Source: Jiangella endophytica (lineage in GTDB: Bacteria; Actinomycetota; Actinomycetes; Jiangellales; Jiangellaceae). Taken from it: a stretch of 64,000 nt of DNA. The DNA lies in the NCBI RefSeq assembly GCF_003427025.1, contig NZ_QVAI01000014.1, positions 156,979 through 220,978 of the forward strand. Reading direction: 5' to 3'. Below are positions 33,431-41,959 of this stretch, one piece after another. The notes below the pieces were generated by a model. The model was not told the origin of the DNA. It did not search any database and saw only the letters and a program-made list of their open reading frames with translations. Position 1 is the first letter of the stretch. Each line of letters begins with the position of its first letter. The position numbers were made by a program, and so were the translations under genes.

Positions 33431-34663
33431 CTACGACCCCGAGACCTGCTCGAGTGGCACGGCGGTATCGGTGAGCCGGGCGACGTCGACCGGCTCGCTG
33501 GACCGGATCAGGGCCTTGATCGGCTCGCCGACGTCCCAGACGTTGACGTTCATGCCGGCGACGACGCGGCCGTCGCGCAGCCAGAACGCGACGAACTCGC
33601 GCCCCGCGACGTCGCCGCGGTAGACGACGTCGTCGTAGTTGTCCGGCGTGACCAGGCCGTGGAACTCCATGCCGAGGTCGTACTGATCGGTGAAGAAGTA
33701 CGGCAGCTCGTCGTAGACGGCGTCGCCGCTGAGCATCGTCGACGCCGCCACCGCCGGCTGGTTGAGCGCGTTGGCCCAGTGCTCGACCCGGATGCCCGGG
33801 CCGAGCAGCGGGTGGTCGGCCTCCGCGATGTCGCCGGCGACGACGATGTCCGGGTCGCTGCTCTGCAGCCGGGCGTCGGTGACGACCCCCGAGTGCACGC
33901 GCAGCCCGGCCGCCGCGGCCAGCTGGAGGTTCGGGACCGCACCCACCCCGACGACGACGGCGTCGGCCTCGACGCGGCTGCCGTCGGCGAGGACCGCGCC
34001 GCTGACGCGCTCGTCGTCGACCGTGAACCGCTCGATGCCCACCCCGGTGCGCAGCGTGACGCCGTGCTCGACGTGCAGGTCGGCGAAGACGCGGGCCAGC
34101 TCCGGACCCAGCGGGCCGAGCAGCGGCAGCTCCTGCGCCTCGACGATGGTGACCTCGACGCCGGCCGTGCGGGCGGCCGCGGTGACCTCGAGGCCGATCC
34201 AGCCGCCGCCGACCACGAGCAGCCTCTGGACCGACGCGAGCGTCGACTTGATGGCGTCGGAGTCGGGCAACCGGCGCAGGTAGTGCACGCCGGCCGCATC
34301 GGCGCCCGGGATGGTCAGACGGCGTGGGCTGGAGCCGGTGGCCAGCAGCAGCTTCGCGTAGCCCACGGTGCCGCCGTCATCCTGGACGACGGTGTGCGTG
34401 CGGGGATCGATCTCGACCACGGTGGTGCCGAGCCGCAGCTCGACGTCGTGCTCGGCGTACCAGGCCGCGTCGTGGACGAACGCGCTGTCGCGTTCGTCGT
34501 TGCCGAGGAGGTACCCCTTCGACAGCGGCGGGCGCTCGTACGGGCGGTCCGGTTCGTCGCCGATGAGCACCAGCGGGCCGTCGTAGCCCTGCTCGCGGAG
34601 CGCCTCAGCGCCCTTGGCCCCGGCGAGTCCGCCGCCGACGATGACGAATGGCTGCTCGGTCAC
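33431..34663 (-). CDS. FAD-dependent ferredoxin/rubredoxin-type reductase
   Basis: Pyridine-nucleotide disulfide-fold flavoprotein of 410 residues without redox cysteines, like BphA4/CamA ferredoxin reductases. FAD motif: FVIVGGGLAGAKGAEAL at the N-terminus, followed by the family sequence YERPPLSKGYL. NADH motif: LLVVGGGWIGLEVTAAA near residue 160. The FAD-closing motif is PDIVVAGDIAEADHPL. The C-terminal domain is of the reductase type. It would pass electrons from NADH to a ferredoxin for a P450 or dioxygenase that is not encoded here. GTG 34663 overlaps the HxlR stop as GTGA, so translation is coupled. Confidence 0.88.
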   Translation of the reverse strand: MTEQPFVIVGGGLAGAKGAEALREQGYDGPLVLIGDEPDRPYERPPLSKGYLLGNDERDSAFVHDAAWYAEHDVELRLGTTVVEIDPRTHTVVQDDGGTVGYAKLLLATGSSPRRLTIPGADAAGVHYLRRLPDSDAIKSTLASVQRLLVVGGGWIGLEVTAAARTAGVEVTIVEAQELPLLGPLGPELARVFADLHVEHGVTLRTGVGIERFTVDDERVSGAVLADGSRVEADAVVVGVGAVPNLQLAAAAGLRVHSGVVTDARLQSSDPDIVVAGDIAEADHPLLGPGIRVEHWANALNQPAVAASTMLSGDAVYDELPYFFTDQYDLGMEFHGLVTPDNYDDVVYRGDVAGREFVAFWLRDGRVVAGMNVNVWDVGEPIKALIRSSEPVDVARLTDTAVPLEQVSGS

Positions 34664-35163
34664 CCCGCCACGCTACCGGTCAATCGCTCGGCGACGACGG
34701 CTGTTCCCGGCGCATGTCGTCCGCCCGGCCCCGGCCGCACGCTGACCACGTCGTCCGTCAGCTCGCCGCCGCACGCGTCGCAGGCGACGACGGGGGTGGT
34801 CGGCTGGCCGCAGGTGTCGTGCACCAGCAGCATCGGCGGGCCGTCGGGCGCGAGGTGACGGTCGCCCCACGCCATGAGCGCCACGACGACGCCGTACAGG
34901 TCGCGGCCGGCGTCGGTCAGGCGGTACTCGTGCCGCACCGGCGCCCGCTGATAGACCGCGCGGACCACCAGCCCGGCGTCGACCAGCCGGTCGAGACGGT
35001 CGGCCAGCACGTTCGTGGCGACGCCGAGGTCGCGGCGCAGCTCGTCGTAACGGGTCAGGCCGAGGAAGAGGTCGCGCAGCACGAGCAGCGTCCACGGATC
35101 GCCGACGATGCCCGACGTGCGGGCGATCGAGCAGGCGATGGAGGCGAACCGGTCTCTGTCCAC
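34660..35163 (-). CDS. HxlR-family transcriptional regulator
   Basis: Winged-helix regulator of 167 residues. The family start is clear: ACSIARTSGIVGDPWTLLVL, then LTRYDELRRDLGVATNVLADRL and the wing VRHEYRLTDAGRDLY. The C-terminal extension holds a CDACGG-type pair of cysteines. GTG 35163 is chosen because it leaves the usual ten residues before the conserved Cys, and because the ATG at 35199 lies inside the operator. Members sense reactive electrophiles or quinones. It is coupled to a flavoprotein gene and shares its operator region with a divergent NTF2-like gene. Confidence 0.86.
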   Translation of the reverse strand: MDRDRFASIACSIARTSGIVGDPWTLLVLRDLFLGLTRYDELRRDLGVATNVLADRLDRLVDAGLVVRAVYQRAPVRHEYRLTDAGRDLYGVVVALMAWGDRHLAPDGPPMLLVHDTCGQPTTPVVACDACGGELTDDVVSVRPGPGGRHAPGTAVVAERLTGSVAG

Positions 35164-35180
35164 GTCCTGGAGCGTAGTCG

Positions 35181-35229
35181 CTTGCGGTTCGCAAGTCATG
35201 GCTTCTATGGTTACTTGCATATCGCAAGT
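35181..35229. promoter_or_regulatory. two HxlR-type operators
   Basis: CTTGCG-GTT-CGCAAG (35181-35195) and ACTTGC-ATATC-GCAAGT (35213-35229) are two perfect inverted repeats sharing the CTTGC/GCAAG core. Their centres are 33 bases apart, about three helical turns. They separate the divergent HxlR and NTF2-like genes. The pattern suits two regulator dimers on the same DNA face. Confidence 0.85.
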
Positions 35230-35243
35230 GAGGAGGTTCTGTC

Positions 35244-35690
35244 GTGTATCACACGATCGTCCGGGCCAAGGTCCGCCGGCTCTGGGACCGCATCGCCGAG
35301 ACCGGCGACTTCCGGCTCGCCGTCGCCCAGGCCGCACCCGACCTGCGGTTCCGCTTCGTCGGCGACTCCACGTTCGGCGCGGACCTGCGCGGGCGCGACG
35401 AGTTCGCCCGCTGGTTCGCCCAGGCGGCGGAGACGCTGCCCGGTCTGCGGCTGCGCCCGACCGAGATCGTCGTCAAGGGCTGGCCGTGGAACACGACCGT
35501 GGTGGTGCGGCTCGCGGTCAGCGCCACGCTCGCCGACGGCAGCGCCTACACCAACGAGGGCGTGCAGTGGGTCCGGATCCGCTGGGGTCGCATGGTGGAC
35601 GACTACGTACTGGAGGACACCGCCCGGCTGGCGGCCGCGTTGGAGCGGCAGCGGGCGGCGGTGGCGGCCGCCGGGTCGACGTCGACGTAG
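35244..35690 (+). CDS. NTF2/SnoaL-like protein
   Basis: Protein of 148 residues with an NTF2-like cone fold of the SnoaL type: VRRLWDRIAETGDFRLAVAQ, then FRFVGDSTFGADLRGRDEFARWF, and the closing strands NEGVQWVRIRWGRMVDDYVL. The start is GTG 35244 with a perfect AGGAGG (35231-35236) seven bases upstream. It is divergent from the HxlR gene and probably regulated by it through the two operators. Function as enzyme or ligand carrier cannot be decided. Confidence 0.8.
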   Translation: MYHTIVRAKVRRLWDRIAETGDFRLAVAQAAPDLRFRFVGDSTFGADLRGRDEFARWFAQAAETLPGLRLRPTEIVVKGWPWNTTVVVRLAVSATLADGSAYTNEGVQWVRIRWGRMVDDYVLEDTARLAAALERQRAAVAAAGSTST

Positions 35691-35731
35691 GCGGGGCCTG
35701 CCGGGGTCGGAGCGTCCGCCGGGCAGGACGG

Positions 35732-35751
35732 TCGGCCGGAGGGCCGGCCGA
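35732..35751 (+). terminator. 8-bp perfect stem-loop after the NTF2-like gene
   Basis: TCGGCCGG (35732-35739) pairs perfectly with CCGGCCGA (35744-35751) around a 4-base loop, 41 bases after the stop at 35690. Strong GC stem, no U-tract. Confidence 0.6.
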
Positions 35752-35817
35752 GGGGCGCAGGGTCTCGGCGGCGGAAAGCCGCCAGACTTTGTCGGACCCG
35801 GGTGGTTCACTGCGGAC

Positions 35818-36645
35818 ATGACGACTCTTCGCGACACCGCCGAGCTGTTCGGCTCGCTGCACCGGCCTGGGTCCCCGGTGTTGCTGCCGAACGCCTGGGA
35901 TCCGCTCAGTGCCCGGCTGGTCGAGGCCGCCGGCGCGGCGGCGGTGGCCACCACCAGCGCCGGAGTGGCGTGGGCCCTCGGCACGGCCGACGGCGACCAC
36001 ATCGACCGCGACAGCGTGCTGGCGCTCACCCGCCGCGTCGTCGACGCCGTCGGTGTCCCCGTCACCGCCGACGTCGAGAGCGGCTTCGGCGCCACGCCCG
36101 CCGACGTCGGCGTCACCATCGAGGGCGTGCTCGCCGCGGGTGCCGTCGGGGCCAACATCGAGGACGTCCACCCCGACGACCCGAGTGCCCTGCGCGACCC
36201 CGGCGACCAAGCCGGCCGGCTGGCCGCGGCCCGCGCGGCCGCCGTCTCCGCAGGCGTGCCCTTCTACCTCAACGCCCGCGTCGACACCTATCTGCGCGCC
36301 GTCGGCGACCCGGCCGGCCGGTTCGCCGAGACCATCGCGCGAGCGCGGGCCTACCTGGCGGCCGGCGCCTCCGGGATCTTCGTCCCCGGCGTCGTCGACG
36401 TCCCCACGGTGACCCGCCTGGCCGCGGAGATCGCCGGACCGCTCAACGTCCTCGCCGGGCCCAGCGCTCCGCCGGTCGCCGACCTCGCCGCCGCCGGTGT
36501 TGCCCGCATCAGCCTCGGCTCCTCCGTCGCGGCCGCCGCGTACGGGGTCGCGCAGCGGGCCGCACGGGAACTGTTCGAGGACGGGACGTACACGTCGCTG
36601 GAGGGAGGGCTCGCCTACGGAGAACTGAACTCGCTGATGTCCTGA
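35818..36645 (+). CDS. isocitrate lyase/PEP mutase-family protein
   Basis: (Beta/alpha)8 enzyme of 275 residues. Typical family sequence: VLLPNAWDPLSARLVEAAG at the N-terminus, TADVESGFG with the metal-binding Asp, GANIEDVHPDD, and FYLNARVDTYLR. The KKCGH loop of true isocitrate lyases is absent, so it belongs to the PEP mutase / oxaloacetate hydrolase-like branch, many members of which cleave or rearrange C-C or C-P bonds in 2-oxo acids. It stands alone between a terminator and a 164-base gap (36646-36809) that holds a small CGTGGG/CCCACG hairpin and no gene. Confidence 0.86.
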   Translation: MTTLRDTAELFGSLHRPGSPVLLPNAWDPLSARLVEAAGAAAVATTSAGVAWALGTADGDHIDRDSVLALTRRVVDAVGVPVTADVESGFGATPADVGVTIEGVLAAGAVGANIEDVHPDDPSALRDPGDQAGRLAAARAAAVSAGVPFYLNARVDTYLRAVGDPAGRFAETIARARAYLAAGASGIFVPGVVDVPTVTRLAAEIAGPLNVLAGPSAPPVADLAAAGVARISLGSSVAAAAYGVAQRAARELFEDGTYTSLEGGLAYGELNSLMS

Positions 36646-36809
36646 CGCCCTGCCGCGACGCCGCCGCCGGCTCGCCGTCCGTTGATCATGGAGCAGCGCA
36701 GGCGCCGAGCGCTCGGCCGCACCGTGGGGCGGCCCACGCCCGCAGCTCACACCGTGGGCCCGGCGACCCGCACCCGCAGCCCGCGACCTGCGGCCCGCGC
36801 CCCGTGGCG

Positions 36810-37625
36810 TCAGCGCCGGTACAGCACCGGGTTCAGCGGGCTGGCCGCCACCTCGCCCGGCTCGATCCCCGGCAGCGTGGCCGCGAGGTTGCCGGCCTGG
36901 TGGTCGTTGACCGGCTCGGCCGCCACCATGTCGGCGTCGATGTAGATGACGGTCATCACGCGACGGGGGTCGGCGGCGACGTTGGGGCCGGCGTGGTGGA
37001 AGGTCCAGCCGAGGTGGCAACTGGCGTCGCCGAGGGCGAACGGTTCGTTGAACACGGGCAGACCCTGCTCGGCCAGCGCCACCTGCAGCGCCGCCTCGGA
37101 CTCGTCGCTGATCGGCAGGTCGCGGCCGTGCTCGAACCGATGGCTGCCGGCGGCGAACGACAGCGGGCCCATCTCCAGCGGGGTGTCCTGCAGCGGCAGC
37201 CAGATCGTGCAGCACCGGTCCGACGCGAACGGCCAGTAGTACTGGTCGGCGTGCCACGGGGTGATGCCGCCGCCGGGTTCCTTGTACAGGGCCTGGTCGT
37301 GGTAGAGCCGCACCCCTTCGACGCCGAGGAGGGCGGCGGCGATCTCGGCCAGCCGGCGCGAGAACACCAGCTCCCGCACGAGCTCACTGTGCTTCCATAG
37401 ATTTCCGACCTGCAGGAACGCCTTGTTGTACGTCGAGCGCTCGGCCATCGGCAGGTGCATGGTGTTCAGCTCGATCACCTTCTCGGTGATCTCCGGCTCG
37501 TAGTGCCGGACGACGTCCGGGGCGAGCACGCCGGGGAGGTGGACGAAGCCGTCGCGGTCGAAGGCGGCGATCCGGTCGGGCGTGAGGTCGTAGGGCGTGT
37601 CGAGAGCGGTCGACGTGGTGGTCAT
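36810..37625 (-). CDS. phytanoyl-CoA dioxygenase-family (PhyH) oxygenase
   Basis: Fe(II)/2-oxoglutarate-dependent oxygenase of 271 residues. The metal-binding HxD is in TPWHADQYYW and the distal His is in WTFHHAGPN; the 2-oxoglutarate Arg is probably in ADPRRVMTVIY. The N-terminal FDRDGFVHLPGVL is the family start. Substrates are often lipids, ectoine-type solutes or secondary metabolites. ATG 37625 has a good GGAGGA site. It is divergent from an AraC-type gene across 160 bases containing the palindrome GTGGGCGCCCAC (37655-37666) and is probably activated by that protein. Confidence 0.88.
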   Translation of the reverse strand: MTTTSTALDTPYDLTPDRIAAFDRDGFVHLPGVLAPDVVRHYEPEITEKVIELNTMHLPMAERSTYNKAFLQVGNLWKHSELVRELVFSRRLAEIAAALLGVEGVRLYHDQALYKEPGGGITPWHADQYYWPFASDRCCTIWLPLQDTPLEMGPLSFAAGSHRFEHGRDLPISDESEAALQVALAEQGLPVFNEPFALGDASCHLGWTFHHAGPNVAADPRRVMTVIYIDADMVAAEPVNDHQAGNLAATLPGIEPGEVAASPLNPVLYRR

Positions 37626-37785
37626 CGGGTCCTCCGGGAGAGAGCGGGTCTCGGGTGGGCGCCCACGTCCATGCTGCTGGCCGCGCACCCGGCGCCGCCA
37701 CGCCGACGATGACGGTTTCCGGTACTCTCGCGGCCGTTTCAGGCCGTCGATCCGATCGATCACGCGCGCACCGTATCGTCGCCCC

Positions 37786-38622
37786 ATGCGGCCCGCCCTG
37801 GAGCACATCGGCACCACGGGCGGCCTGTCCTGGAAGCGCCACCTGTTCCGCAGCCCCGCCTTCCGGTTCAGCTGGCACCTCCACCCGGAGATCGAGCTGA
37901 CGCTGATCACGGCGGGCACCGGGACGCGGTACGCGGGCGACAGCATCGAGCCGTACGTCCCCGGCCGGCTCACCCTGCTCGGCCCCGGCGTACCGCACGC
38001 GTTCGTGTCGGCGACGCAGGGCCACAACGAGGCGGTCGTCATCCACTTCCGGCCGGATTTCCTCGGCCCGGGGTTGTTCGACGTGCCGGAGTTCGCGGCG
38101 GTCGCCGGGCTGCTGGCCGAGGCCGGGCGCGGGCTGGAGCTGGCGGTGCCGGCACCGATGGTCCGGCGGCTGGTCGAGCTGACGGAGGAGACCGGCCCCG
38201 CGGGCACGCTCGGCCTGCTGGACGTCCTGGTCCGGCTGGCCGACGGCGCGCGGGGGCGGCCGCTGGCCAGCCCCGGCTACCGGTCGCCGGCCCGGCCGGA
38301 CGGCCGCCGCCGGATGGACGACGTGTTCGGGTATCTGCACGCGCGGTACGGCGAGCCGATCGACCTCGGCGACGTCGCCGCCGTCGCGCACCTGTCGCCG
38401 GCCGCCTTCAGCCGGTTCTTCCGCCGGGCGACCGGCCGTACGTTCACCGCGTACCTCGCCGAACTGCGCGTCGGCGCCGCCTGCCGGCTGCTCACCGAGA
38501 GCGACCGCGCCGTCGCCGACATCGCCGCGTCGTGCGGATTCGGCAACCTCTCGAACTTCAATCGGCGCTTCCGCGAGCTCAAGGCGATGACGCCGCGCGA
38601 GTACCGCGCCGCCTTCGGCTGA
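37786..38622 (+). CDS. AraC-family regulator with cupin domain
   Basis: Activator-type regulator of 278 residues. The N-terminal cupin is seen in FSWHLHPEIELTLITAGTG and GPGVPHAF, with His and Glu in the usual effector-binding places. The C-terminal double HTH runs from DVFGYLHARYGEPIDLGDVA to FGNLSNFNRRFRELKAMTPREYR. ATG 37786 begins just ahead of the cupin. It is divergent from the phytanoyl-CoA dioxygenase gene, a common pairing in actinomycete sugar or solute regulons, and probably controls it. A second AraC-type gene follows 71 bases later. Confidence 0.9.
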   Translation: MRPALEHIGTTGGLSWKRHLFRSPAFRFSWHLHPEIELTLITAGTGTRYAGDSIEPYVPGRLTLLGPGVPHAFVSATQGHNEAVVIHFRPDFLGPGLFDVPEFAAVAGLLAEAGRGLELAVPAPMVRRLVELTEETGPAGTLGLLDVLVRLADGARGRPLASPGYRSPARPDGRRRMDDVFGYLHARYGEPIDLGDVAAVAHLSPAAFSRFFRRATGRTFTAYLAELRVGAACRLLTESDRAVADIAASCGFGNLSNFNRRFRELKAMTPREYRAAFG

Positions 38623-38693
38623 CGGTCCGGGGGGCCGGCGATGCGGCCGGCGACACGGCGGCGCCTGTCGGTGCCGAGTGGCACAGTGAAGGC

Positions 38694-39377
38694 ATGTACC
38701 GCGAGCGACCGTCCACCATCGCGCACGCGGTGGTCTGGTCGTCGACGGTGGCGACGGCCGAGGAGCACCGGGTGCTGCCCGACGGCTGCCTCGACCTGCT
38801 GTGGTCCAGCGACCGGTTGGTCGTCGCCGGCCCCGACACCGTGGCGCACCTCGCGTCGTGGCGGCCCGGCACGCCGTTCGTCGGGCTCCGGTTCGCCGCC
38901 GGGGTCGGCCCGCGGGTGCTCGGCCTGCCTGCCCACGAGCTGCGCGACCAGCGGGTGCCGCTCGACACCCTGTGGCCCGGCGCCGACGTGCGCCGGCTGG
39001 CCGAGCGGCTGGCCGAGGCGACCGACCCGGGCACGCTGCTCGAGAGCGTCGCCGAGCGACGGCTCGGCGAGGCGCCGCCTGCCGACCCGGTGGTCGAGCG
39101 GGTGGCGTGGCGGCTGAGCCAGGGCGCCGCCGTCGGCGCCGTCGCACGCGAAGTCGGACTGAGCGCGCGGCAGCTGCACCGGCGCAGCCTCGACGCGTTC
39201 GGGTACGGGCCGAAGACGCTGGCCCGCGTCCTGCGGCTCAACCGCGCGCTCGAGCTGGGCCGGTCCGGCACTCCGGCGGCCGACGCCGCCTTCGCGGCCG
39301 GCTACGCCGATCAGGCGCACCTGTCCCGCGAGGTGCGCTCACTGACCGGCGTCACGCTCACGACCCTGGTGGCGTAG
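38694..39377 (+). CDS. AraC-type HTH regulator with DUF6597-like sensor
   Basis: Regulator of 227 residues. The N-terminal domain has the pattern EEHRVLPDGCLDLLWS and VGLRFAAGVGPRVLGLPAHEL typical of DUF6597-like sensors. The C-terminal AraC HTH has LSARQLHRRSLDAFGYGPKTL and AAFAAGYADQAHLSREVRSLTG. It starts at ATG 38694. Its last 20 bases overlap the convergent VOC gene, which may be its target because such pairs often travel together; this is inference. Confidence 0.85.
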   Translation: MYRERPSTIAHAVVWSSTVATAEEHRVLPDGCLDLLWSSDRLVVAGPDTVAHLASWRPGTPFVGLRFAAGVGPRVLGLPAHELRDQRVPLDTLWPGADVRRLAERLAEATDPGTLLESVAERRLGEAPPADPVVERVAWRLSQGAAVGAVAREVGLSARQLHRRSLDAFGYGPKTLARVLRLNRALELGRSGTPAADAAFAAGYADQAHLSREVRSLTGVTLTTLVA

Positions 39378-39771
39378 CGCCCGGGAGCGCGGCGTAGAAG
39401 TCGACGCCGTTGCCGTCGGGGTCCTGGACCACGGCATACCGCTGGCCCCAGAACGCGTCCCACGGAGCGAGATGACTCTTGGCGCCGGCGGCGATCATCC
39501 GCTCGTACGCCGCGTCGACGTCCGCCGGCTCGGCGCATTCGAAGGCGAGGCTGCCGTGGCCGCCGGTCTCCGGCGTGAAGCCGGGATCGAACGCGGCGAT
39601 GCTCGCGTGGGTGTCGAGCATCAGCTTCACCCCGGGAACGAGCGGGATCTCGGCGTGCGGCGCGGACTCGGCGCCGTCGGGAACGTCGAGGCCGAGAGTG
39701 CGGTAGAACTCCAGCGAGCGGGCCATGTCGGCGACCGCGAATCCGATGGCGTTGAAGCGTGGCTGTGTCAT
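39358..39771 (-). CDS. VOC-family (glyoxalase-like) protein
   Basis: Protein of 137 residues with the paired beta-alpha-beta3 VOC fold: FNAIGFAVADMARSLEFYRT at the N-terminus and AFWGQRYAVVQDPDGNGVDF at the C-terminus. Metal ligands of the first half are not all obvious, so it may be a binding protein rather than an enzyme. Its 3' end overlaps the AraC-type gene by 20 bases on the other strand. The family covers glyoxalases, dioxygenases and antibiotic-binding proteins; I cannot choose. Confidence 0.85.
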   Translation of the reverse strand: MTQPRFNAIGFAVADMARSLEFYRTLGLDVPDGAESAPHAEIPLVPGVKLMLDTHASIAAFDPGFTPETGGHGSLAFECAEPADVDAAYERMIAAGAKSHLAPWDAFWGQRYAVVQDPDGNGVDFYAALPGATPPGS

Positions 39772-39839
39772 GGGGACGACGCTACGAGCCTTCGCGCGCA
39801 GCCGTCTTGAAGGAATCGGACGCCGCTACGCTGAAACGC

Positions 39840-40217
39840 GTGGCGCACCCGCGGATGTACAGCGACGACGACCCGTACCTCGCCGAGCTGCGCGCCGCTT
39901 GTCTCCGGTTCCCCGAGGCGGCCGAGGTGGAGGCGTGGGGGCGGCCGACCTTCCGCGCGGGGAAGAAGATGTTCGCCGTCTTCGAGGGCAACGACGCGCA
40001 CCCGTTCGCGGTGATCTTCAAGCCCGACGCGGCCGACCGCCCGGCGCTGCTGCAGGACCCGCGTTTCTACGTCCCCGCCTACTACGGTCCCAGTGGCTGG
40101 TTGTCGCTCGACTTCACCGCCGCCGAGGTCGACTGGACCGAGGTCGGCGAGCTGCTGGACGGCTCGTACCGGCAGGTCGCGCTGCAGCGGATGCTCAGGG
40201 CGCTGGACGCCCGGTGA
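39840..40217 (+). CDS. MmcQ/YjbR-family protein
   Basis: Second MmcQ/YjbR member in the window, 125 residues from GTG 39840. Typical sequence: FPEAAEVEAWGRPTFRAGKKMFAVF, PFAVIFKPDAADRPALLQD and FTAAEVDWTEVGELLDGSYRQVA. The in-frame ATG at 39759 would overlap the divergent VOC gene and is unlikely; ATG 39855 is another option. No Shine-Dalgarno is seen, so it may be leaderless. The function is unknown beyond a double-winged fold that may bind DNA. Confidence 0.82.
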   Translation: MAHPRMYSDDDPYLAELRAACLRFPEAAEVEAWGRPTFRAGKKMFAVFEGNDAHPFAVIFKPDAADRPALLQDPRFYVPAYYGPSGWLSLDFTAAEVDWTEVGELLDGSYRQVALQRMLRALDAR

Positions 40218-40250
40218 GGCCGGGCGGCGCCCGGAGGTAATGTCGAAGGC

Positions 40251-40745
40251 GTGGCAGTGCGCATCGAGCAGGTCGACCTGCCCGGCATCGGGGTACGGCA
40301 CGACGTGCTGACGCAGACCGGCCGCCGGGTCAGCGTCCTGACACAACGTTCCGGCGAGCGCACCCTGGCCGTGTTCGACGTCGACGACCCCGACTCCTGC
40401 CGCGACCCGATCACGCTCACCGACGACGAGGCCGAGGCGCTGGCCGAGCTGCTCGGCGCGTCGGTCATGCTCGGCCAGCTCGCGGCGCTGCGCGACCACA
40501 CCGCCGGGCTCTACACCGAGCAGATCGCCGTCGGCGCCGCGTCACCGTTCGTCGGCCGCGCGCTGGGCGACACCCGGGCACGCACCCGCACCGGCGCGTC
40601 GATCGTCGCCCTGCTCCGCGACGGCGGCGTCGTGCCGTCGCCGGGGCCGGAGGCGCCGCTGCAGACCGGCGACCTCCTGGTCGCGGTGGGCACCCGCGAG
40701 GGCCTCGACGCACTGGCCCGGCTCATCGCCGACGGCGCGAACTGA
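40251..40745 (+). CDS. KhtT-like regulatory subunit of a cation:proton antiporter
   Basis: Cytoplasmic regulatory protein of 164 residues with a TrkA-C (RCK_C) domain at about 80-160 (FVGRALGDTRARTRTGASIV, then LQTGDLLVAVGTREGLDALAR). The N-terminal part (VRIEQVDLPGIGVRHDV) is as in KhtT proteins that gate Kef/CPA2 exchangers in response to nucleotides or pH. It lies 11 bases before the antiporter gene, as expected for a KhtT/KhtU pair. The start is GTG 40251. Confidence 0.88.
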   Translation: MAVRIEQVDLPGIGVRHDVLTQTGRRVSVLTQRSGERTLAVFDVDDPDSCRDPITLTDDEAEALAELLGASVMLGQLAALRDHTAGLYTEQIAVGAASPFVGRALGDTRARTRTGASIVALLRDGGVVPSPGPEAPLQTGDLLVAVGTREGLDALARLIADGAN

Positions 40746-40756
40746 CCTCCTGCCCC

Positions 40757-41959
40757 ATGGCGGAGACCACCACCCTCCTCATCGAGATCGGTGCGCTCCT
40801 GCTGGGCATGGGGCTGCTGGGCCGGCTGGCCGGCCGCATCGGGATGTCGCCGATCCCGCTGTACCTACTGGCCGGGTTGGCCTTCGGGCAGGGCGGCCTG
40901 CTGCCGCTGTCGGCGAGCGAGGAGTTCTTCGAGGTCGGCTCCGAGGTCGGCGTGATCCTGCTGCTGGTCATGCTGGGCCTGGAGTACTCCGCCGGCGAGC
41001 TGGTCACGAACATCCGCCGCTCGGCGCTGTCCGGGTTGTTCGACGCGCTGCTCAACGCGTTGCCCGGTGCGGCGTTCGCGCTGCTGCTCGGCTGGGGCCC
41101 GGTGGCCGCCGTCGCGCTGGCCGGCGTGACCTGGGTGTCGTCGTCGGGCGTCATCGCGAAGGTGCTGCGCGATCTCGGCCGGCTGAACAACCGCGAGACG
41201 CCGGTCGTGCTGTCCATCCTGGTCATCGAGGACCTCGTGATGGCGTTCTACCTGCCGGTGCTGTCCACGCTGGTCATCGGTGCCGGGCTGGCCGAGGGCG
41301 CGCGGACGCTGGCGATCGCGGTGACCGCGGCGCTGGTCATCCTGTACCTGGCGTTGCGGCACGGCAGCATCATCTCGACGCTGTTCTCGCCGCGGCAGCG
41401 GGAAGCGCTGCTGCTGGGCGTGCTCGGGCTGACGATGGTGGTCGCCGGCGTCGCTGAGCAGGTGAACGTGTCCGCCGCGGTGGGGGCGTTCCTGGTGGGC
41501 ATCGCGATCTCCGGTCCCGTGGCCGAGCACGCCTCGGAGCTGCTGACGCCGTTGCGGGACGTGTTCGCGGCGGTGTTCTTCATCTTCTTCGGGCTGACCA
41601 CCGACCCGGCCGACATCGGCCCAGTGCTGCTGCCGGCCCTCGCGCTGGCGATCGTCACGACGGCGACGAAGGTGCTCACCGGGTGGCTCGCCGCCCGGCG
41701 CGCCGGCATCGCCGAGCCCGGACGGTGGCGGGCCGGACTGGCATTGGTCCCACGCGGCGAGTTCTCCGTCGTCATCGCCGGGCTGGCGGTGAGCGCCGGC
41801 ATCGAGCCGACGCTGGCGCCGCTGGTGACGACCTACGTGCTGCTGACGGTCGTGTTCGGGCCGCTGTTGTCGCGGCTGCCCGACACCCCCTGGTTCCGGG
41901 ACGTGCTGCGGCAGCGGGTGCTCAACCGAGGGCGGGGACGAGTACCGCCGCGCCGGTGA
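40757..41959 (+). CDS. CPA2-family cation:proton antiporter (KhtU/Kef type)
   Basis: Membrane antiporter of 400 residues with about 12 helices and no C-terminal TrkA-N domain, as in KhtU. The glycine-rich start [21 protein letters not shown] and the ion-site region [19 protein letters not shown] with its Glu-Asp pair fit CPA2 K+(Na+)/H+ exchange. The regulatory domain is supplied by the gene just upstream. Function would be potassium efflux and pH control. The last 38 bases overlap the convergent alcohol dehydrogenase gene. Confidence 0.9.
   Translation: MAETTTLLIEIGALLLGMGLLGRLAGRIGMSPIPLYLLAGLAFGQGGLLPLSASEEFFEVGSEVGVILLLVMLGLEYSAGELVTNIRRSALSGLFDALLNALPGAAFALLLGWGPVAAVALAGVTWVSSSGVIAKVLRDLGRLNNRETPVVLSILVIEDLVMAFYLPVLSTLVIGAGLAEGARTLAIAVTAALVILYLALRHGSIISTLFSPRQREALLLGVLGLTMVVAGVAEQVNVSAAVGAFLVGIAISGPVAEHASELLTPLRDVFAAVFFIFFGLTTDPADIGPVLLPALALAIVTTATKVLTGWLAARRAGIAEPGRWRAGLALVPRGEFSVVIAGLAVSAGIEPTLAPLVTTYVLLTVVFGPLLSRLPDTPWFRDVLRQRVLNRGRGRVPPRR

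Noticed and set aside
34327..35163. Biosynthetic cluster around the F420-type, FAD and SDR genes
   Set aside because: The enzymes are generic redox families under an HxlR regulator, with no synthase, cyclase, NRPS or PKS gene nearby.
36646..36809. A small RNA or riboswitch in the gap after the PEP mutase-like gene
   Set aside because: Only a 6-base hairpin (CGTGGG/CCCACG, 36723-36738) and GC-rich repeats are visible; no conserved riboswitch pattern was recognised.
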